DNA of 14,126 nt, taken from positions 1 through 14,126 of the forward strand of contig WLHY01000008.1 of assembly GCA_009702465.1 (NCBI GenBank). The letters are read 5' to 3'. Shown here in pieces: positions 11,367 to 14,126 of this stretch. The notes beneath the pieces were generated by a model. The model saw only the letters and a program-made list of their open reading frames with translations. It had not been told where the DNA came from and searched no databases. The stretch's first letter is position 1; the number at the start of each line of letters is the position of its first letter. The translations under genes and the position numbers were made by a program. This stretch comes from Actinomycetota bacterium (GTDB taxonomy: Bacteria; Actinomycetota; Actinomycetes; Nanopelagicales; Nanopelagicaceae).

Positions 11367-12356
11367 ATGAGTAATGAATTAGCCCCACTTTCAGATCCTG
11401 GTTTACCAGCCCACGTTCATCGCAAGGCGGACACTGATCCAGTTGCCGAAAAAAGAGCGGAACAACAAGTTGCGGTTTTATTTGGTATCTCAGCTTTTGG
11501 CACTCTCCTATTTATTTACTCCTATCTTTTTATCGACACTGAATCCTTTGTCTTCATTCCAGTCATGGGAAATACCAATGCGCACCAACTAGGACTTGGT
11601 ATGGGTCTTGCAATTGCGTTATTAGGAATTGGTTTTGGTGCGGTGCATTGGGCAAAGACTTTAATGTCTGACACTGAGGTAATTGCAGAACGTCATGAGA
11701 TGCGCTCTGAAGATGCGGATAGAGATGCATTTGTTGCTAGCGTTAAAGAGAGATCTGAGGTTGCAGGTCTAGGCAGAAGATCATTGATTAAGCGAACCCT
11801 TGGTTTATCTGTTGGCTTAGTTGGTATTTCACCGATCCTTTTGCTGGGCGATCTTGGCCCACTGCCAGGAAAATCTCTAGAAGAAACATCATGGCGTAAG
11901 GGAACTCGATTGGTGACTGATCCAGGCGATCGTCCAATCAAGCCTGCTGATCTTGAGGTTGGTGCGGTAGCTCAGGTGCTACCAGAGTTGCGACCGGGAC
12001 AAAAGAGAACCTTAAATGACATCGCCAAGGATGCAGTTTTACTAATCAGGTTGCGACCTGAAGAGTTTCAGTTAGATTCCGAAAGATTATCTTGGACTTA
12101 TCAAGGAATTATTGCATTTTCAAAGATCTGCTCTCATATGGGATGTGCGGTTGCGTTATATGAACAAACCACTAAGCATTTACTCTGCCCATGTCATCAA
12201 TCCACCTTTGATGTAACTAGAGCTGCAAAGGTGATCTTTGGGCCATCTGCCAGACCACTTCCACAGTTAGCAATCACGGTAGATGCAGAAGGATTTTTAG
12301 TTGCTCAACAACCATTTAATGAAGCTGTCGGACCTAGTTACTGGGAGAGATCATGA
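11367..12356 (+). CDS. qcrA: Rieske iron-sulphur subunit of the bc1 complex
   Basis: 329 residues: hydrophilic N-terminus, three membrane helices (about 36-56, 73-95, 145-161) and a C-terminal Rieske domain. Cluster ligands are Cys255 and His257 in CSHMGC, and Cys274 and His277 in CPCHQS; Cys260 and Cys276 are the conserved disulphide. The three-helix layout is specific to actinobacterial Rieske proteins. Just before the third helix is a twin-arginine stretch, LGRRSLIKRTLGL (135-147), matching the known dual Sec/Tat insertion of such proteins, in which the folded Fe-S domain is exported by Tat. It accepts electrons from menaquinol and passes them to QcrC. It sits 14 nt after qcrC, and its TGA overlaps the qcrB ATG (ATGA), suggesting coupled translation. 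Confidence 0.96.
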   Translation: MSNELAPLSDPGLPAHVHRKADTDPVAEKRAEQQVAVLFGISAFGTLLFIYSYLFIDTESFVFIPVMGNTNAHQLGLGMGLAIALLGIGFGAVHWAKTLMSDTEVIAERHEMRSEDADRDAFVASVKERSEVAGLGRRSLIKRTLGLSVGLVGISPILLLGDLGPLPGKSLEETSWRKGTRLVTDPGDRPIKPADLEVGAVAQVLPELRPGQKRTLNDIAKDAVLLIRLRPEEFQLDSERLSWTYQGIIAFSKICSHMGCAVALYEQTTKHLLCPCHQSTFDVTRAAKVIFGPSARPLPQLAITVDAEGFLVAQQPFNEAVGPSYWERS

Positions 12357-13945
12357 GTGCACGTGAACGTGTAGCCGGAACAGTTGCCAATTATGTCGAT
12401 GAGCGAACCGGCTCGGCAAAATGGCTTAAGAAAAATCTAAATAAAGTCTTCCCCGACCACTGGTCCTTCATGCTGGGTGAGATTGCTCTTTACTCATTCG
12501 TAATCCTTCTTTTATCTGGCACATTCCTTACCTTCTGGTTTGACCCTTCCATGGAGCATGTTGTTTATAAGGGCTCTTATCAACCACTTAAAGATGTAGA
12601 GATGTCTGCTGCCTATGCATCAGCGCTTAATATCTCATTTGATGTTCGTGGTGGTTTGTTAATGCGCCAGATTCATCACTGGGCGGCGTTAATCTTCATG
12701 GCATCAATTGTTGTGCACCTACTTCGCGTGTTTTTCACCGGTGCATTTAGAAAACCACGTGAGTTCAACTGGATCCTAGGAATTGGTTTACTAACACTTG
12801 GAATTGTTGAAGGCTTCTTGGGTTACTCACTACCAGATGATCTACTCTCTGGAACTGGTGTTCGTATCGCTCATGCAATTATTCAAGCGATTCCGGTGGT
12901 TGGTACATACCTCTCCTTCTTCGCCTTTGGTGGCGCCTTCCCAAGTGAGTTGTTTATACCTCGAATTTATGTTGTTCACATTCTGTTGATTCCAGGAATT
13001 ATGCTCGCCTTAATTACTGTGCACTTAATGTTGGTTTGGTACCAGAAACACACCCAATACCCAGGCCCTGGCCGCACAGAGAAAAATGTTGTCGGCTATC
13101 CATTAATGCCGGTATACATGGCTAAAGCTGGTGGCTTTTTCTTCATTGTCTTTGGCATAACCGCACTTCTTGGAGCGACCGCATCTATCAACCCAATTTG
13201 GTTATATGGACCATATACACCCGCGCAAGTCTCTGCTGGTTCGCAACCAGATTGGTACATGGGTTGGCTAGATGGTCTGGTACGAATGGCACCGCCTTGG
13301 GAAACCTACGCCTTTGGCTACACAATCTCTTGGAATATTTTGATTCCAGGTTTAATTATCCCGGGAATTATCTTCACCGGAATGGCGCTCTATCCATTTA
13401 TCGAAAGTTGGATAACTGGAGATAAGCGCGAGCACCACATTTTGGATCGTCCAAGAAATGTTCCTAACCGAACTGCACTAGGTGCAATGTCATTAACATT
13501 TATGATTGTTGCACTAATCAATGGCGGTAATGACTTGATTGCCACTCACTTTGATCTCTCAATTAATCAGATTATGTGGGGTACTCGAATAGGCATAATT
13601 CTCTTGCCACCATTGGCATTTGTGATTACAAAACGAATCTGTCTCTCTTTGCAACGTGCCGATCGCGAGCTAGTGCTTCATGGTCGCGAAACTGGTCGAT
13701 TGGTGATGCTCCCACATGGTGAGTTTGTTGAGGTCCATGAGGAGTTAACACCAGAAAAGAAGTGGCTCCTTACTCAACATGAACAGGCCGCTCCAATTGA
13801 ACTTGAATTAGTTGATCAGGCTGGAGTGCGTAACCCTAAAACCTTCCGCGCCAAGCTGCAGGCAAGATTTAGTGCTGCAAATGCAGAAGCGGTTGCTAAA
13901 CCAACAGCGCAAGATCTTAAACAGTTAGAGAATGAACACCACTAA
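12353..13945 (+). CDS. qcrB: Cytochrome b subunit of the bc1 complex
   Basis: 530 residues, typical for the long actinobacterial QcrB. The four haem-ligand histidines are seen as His108 and His122 (RQIHHWAALIFMASIVVHLLRVF) and His209 and His224 (VVHILLIPGIMLALITVHLMLVW), binding haems bL and bH. The quinol-oxidation motif appears as PDWY (299-302), in place of the PEWY of mitochondria, as usual in actinobacteria. At least eight hydrophobic helices precede a hydrophilic cytoplasmic tail of about 100 residues (about 430-530). It oxidises menaquinol and moves protons as part of the bc1-aa3 supercomplex. It is last in the ctaE-qcrCAB operon, overlaps qcrA by 4 nt, and is followed by two hairpin structures. 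Confidence 0.97.
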   Translation: MSARERVAGTVANYVDERTGSAKWLKKNLNKVFPDHWSFMLGEIALYSFVILLLSGTFLTFWFDPSMEHVVYKGSYQPLKDVEMSAAYASALNISFDVRGGLLMRQIHHWAALIFMASIVVHLLRVFFTGAFRKPREFNWILGIGLLTLGIVEGFLGYSLPDDLLSGTGVRIAHAIIQAIPVVGTYLSFFAFGGAFPSELFIPRIYVVHILLIPGIMLALITVHLMLVWYQKHTQYPGPGRTEKNVVGYPLMPVYMAKAGGFFFIVFGITALLGATASINPIWLYGPYTPAQVSAGSQPDWYMGWLDGLVRMAPPWETYAFGYTISWNILIPGLIIPGIIFTGMALYPFIESWITGDKREHHILDRPRNVPNRTALGAMSLTFMIVALINGGNDLIATHFDLSINQIMWGTRIGIILLPPLAFVITKRICLSLQRADRELVLHGRETGRLVMLPHGEFVEVHEELTPEKKWLLTQHEQAAPIELELVDQAGVRNPKTFRAKLQARFSAANAEAVAKPTAQDLKQLENEHH

Positions 13946-13983
13946 ATCAAGAAACGCTATAAAGAAAAGATCTAGAGAAACTC

Positions 13984-14032
13984 TTAAAGGAGATAGTTGA
14001 GGCAAAGATTACGCCTCGAGTATCTCCTTTAA
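13984..14032. terminator. Long imperfect hairpin between convergent genes
   Basis: TTAAAGGAGATA (13984-13995) pairs perfectly with 14021-14032. After one G-G mismatch, a T-A pair and a T-G wobble, an inner GAGGC (13999-14003) pairs with GCCTC (14013-14017) around a 9-nt loop. The stop codon of the convergent minus-strand gene lies in the loop. The outer stem is AT-rich and the 3' T-rich stretch is short, so it could be a bidirectional terminator, a 3'-end stabiliser for qcr mRNA, or both. Confidence 0.55.
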
Positions 14033-14126
14033 TTTAACCAAACTCTTACCCATAGCCTTTGGCACCCAATTCTCAGGGTGTCTTTTTTTGATAAGCCATA
14101 ATCCCCTAGCATTTAGAGCATCCCAA
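14009..14126 (-). CDS. 3' end of an unidentified convergent gene
   Basis: The minus strand is open from the window edge to TAA at 14011-14009, giving 38 C-terminal residues that include WDALNARGLWLIKKRHPENW and end in VKLKEILEA. The amphipathic, lysine-rich composition looks like real protein, and the frame is the only one that stays open up to the hairpin. Too little is visible to assign a family. It converges on qcrB; its last codons form the right arm of the long hairpin, and its LIKKRHPENW segment is encoded by the strand opposite the qcr terminator. Confidence 0.5.
   Translation of the reverse strand, partial: WDALNARGLWLIKKRHPENWVPKAMGKSLVKLKEILEA
14061..14089 (+). terminator. Intrinsic terminator of the ctaE-qcrCAB operon
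   Basis: Stem GGCACCC (14061-14067) with GGGTGTC (14076-14082), one G-T wobble, 8-nt loop, followed directly by seven T (14083-14089): a canonical rho-independent terminator on the plus strand, 116 nt after the qcrB stop. It lies antisense within the coding sequence of the convergent gene. Confidence 0.7.

Noticed and set aside
1..14126. CRISPR arrays, insertion sequences, riboswitches, phage genes
   Set aside because: No regularly spaced repeats, transposase or integrase frames, long structured leaders or phage-like genes were seen on either strand.

Overview
The window looks like a piece of a streamlined, low-GC actinobacterial chromosome, most likely a freshwater acI / 'Ca. Nanopelagicales'-type organism. 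The actinobacterial hallmarks are the ctaE-qcrC-qcrA-qcrB block (di-haem cytochrome cc, three-helix Rieske protein, cytochrome b with a PDWY motif and a long C-terminal tail) and trpD transcribed away from ctaE. The base composition is AT-rich by eye, genes are packed with overlaps and tiny spacers, and no stretch of 300 bases lacks a gene. The lineage is inference from gene order and composition; no search was run.

Layout. (1) 1-1527, minus strand: pabB and pabC (pabC cut by the window edge), the folate-branch aminodeoxychorismate synthase component and lyase, joined by a TAATG stop/start overlap. (2) 1608-3293: tRNA-Gly(GCC) and tRNA-Cys(GCA), then two divergent, unrelated-type mannose-6-phosphate isomerase genes (class I ManA on minus, stand-alone type II cupin on plus) only 29 bp apart, then tRNA-Val(GAC). 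(3) 3261-3922: a small cation-diffusion-facilitator-like gene wedged between the intact tRNA-Val and a decayed copy of the tRNA-Val 3' half, which looks like an integration scar. (4) 3940-6945: LysE/ArgO-type exporter coupled to a DUF3445 haem (oxidative N-demethylase family) protein, a nitroreductase, and, convergent, a phosphatidylcholine-synthase-type CDP-alcohol phosphotransferase. (5) 7029-9801: MarC-family membrane protein, a stand-alone DEDDh exonuclease, convergent trpD, and a degenerate receiver-domain protein upstream of trpD. (6) 9802-14126: a divergent control region carrying a CRP/GlxR-like palindrome, the ctaE-qcrCAB respiratory operon, its terminator structures, and the 3' end of an unidentified convergent gene.

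The most striking regulatory pattern is that eight genes that begin a transcription unit (pabB, manA, the type II PMI, lysE, nitroreductase, pcs, marC, exonuclease) each have a TANNNT hexamer ending exactly 6 nt before the start codon and no Shine-Dalgarno sequence. This predicts leaderless mRNAs whose first base is the start codon, including one GTG and one TTG start. The clear exception among lead genes is the CDF-like gene between the tRNA repeats, which has a good AGGAG ribosome-binding site, in keeping with a foreign origin. Inside operons, stop/start overlaps (pabB-pabC, lysE-DUF3445, qcrA-qcrB) suggest translational coupling.
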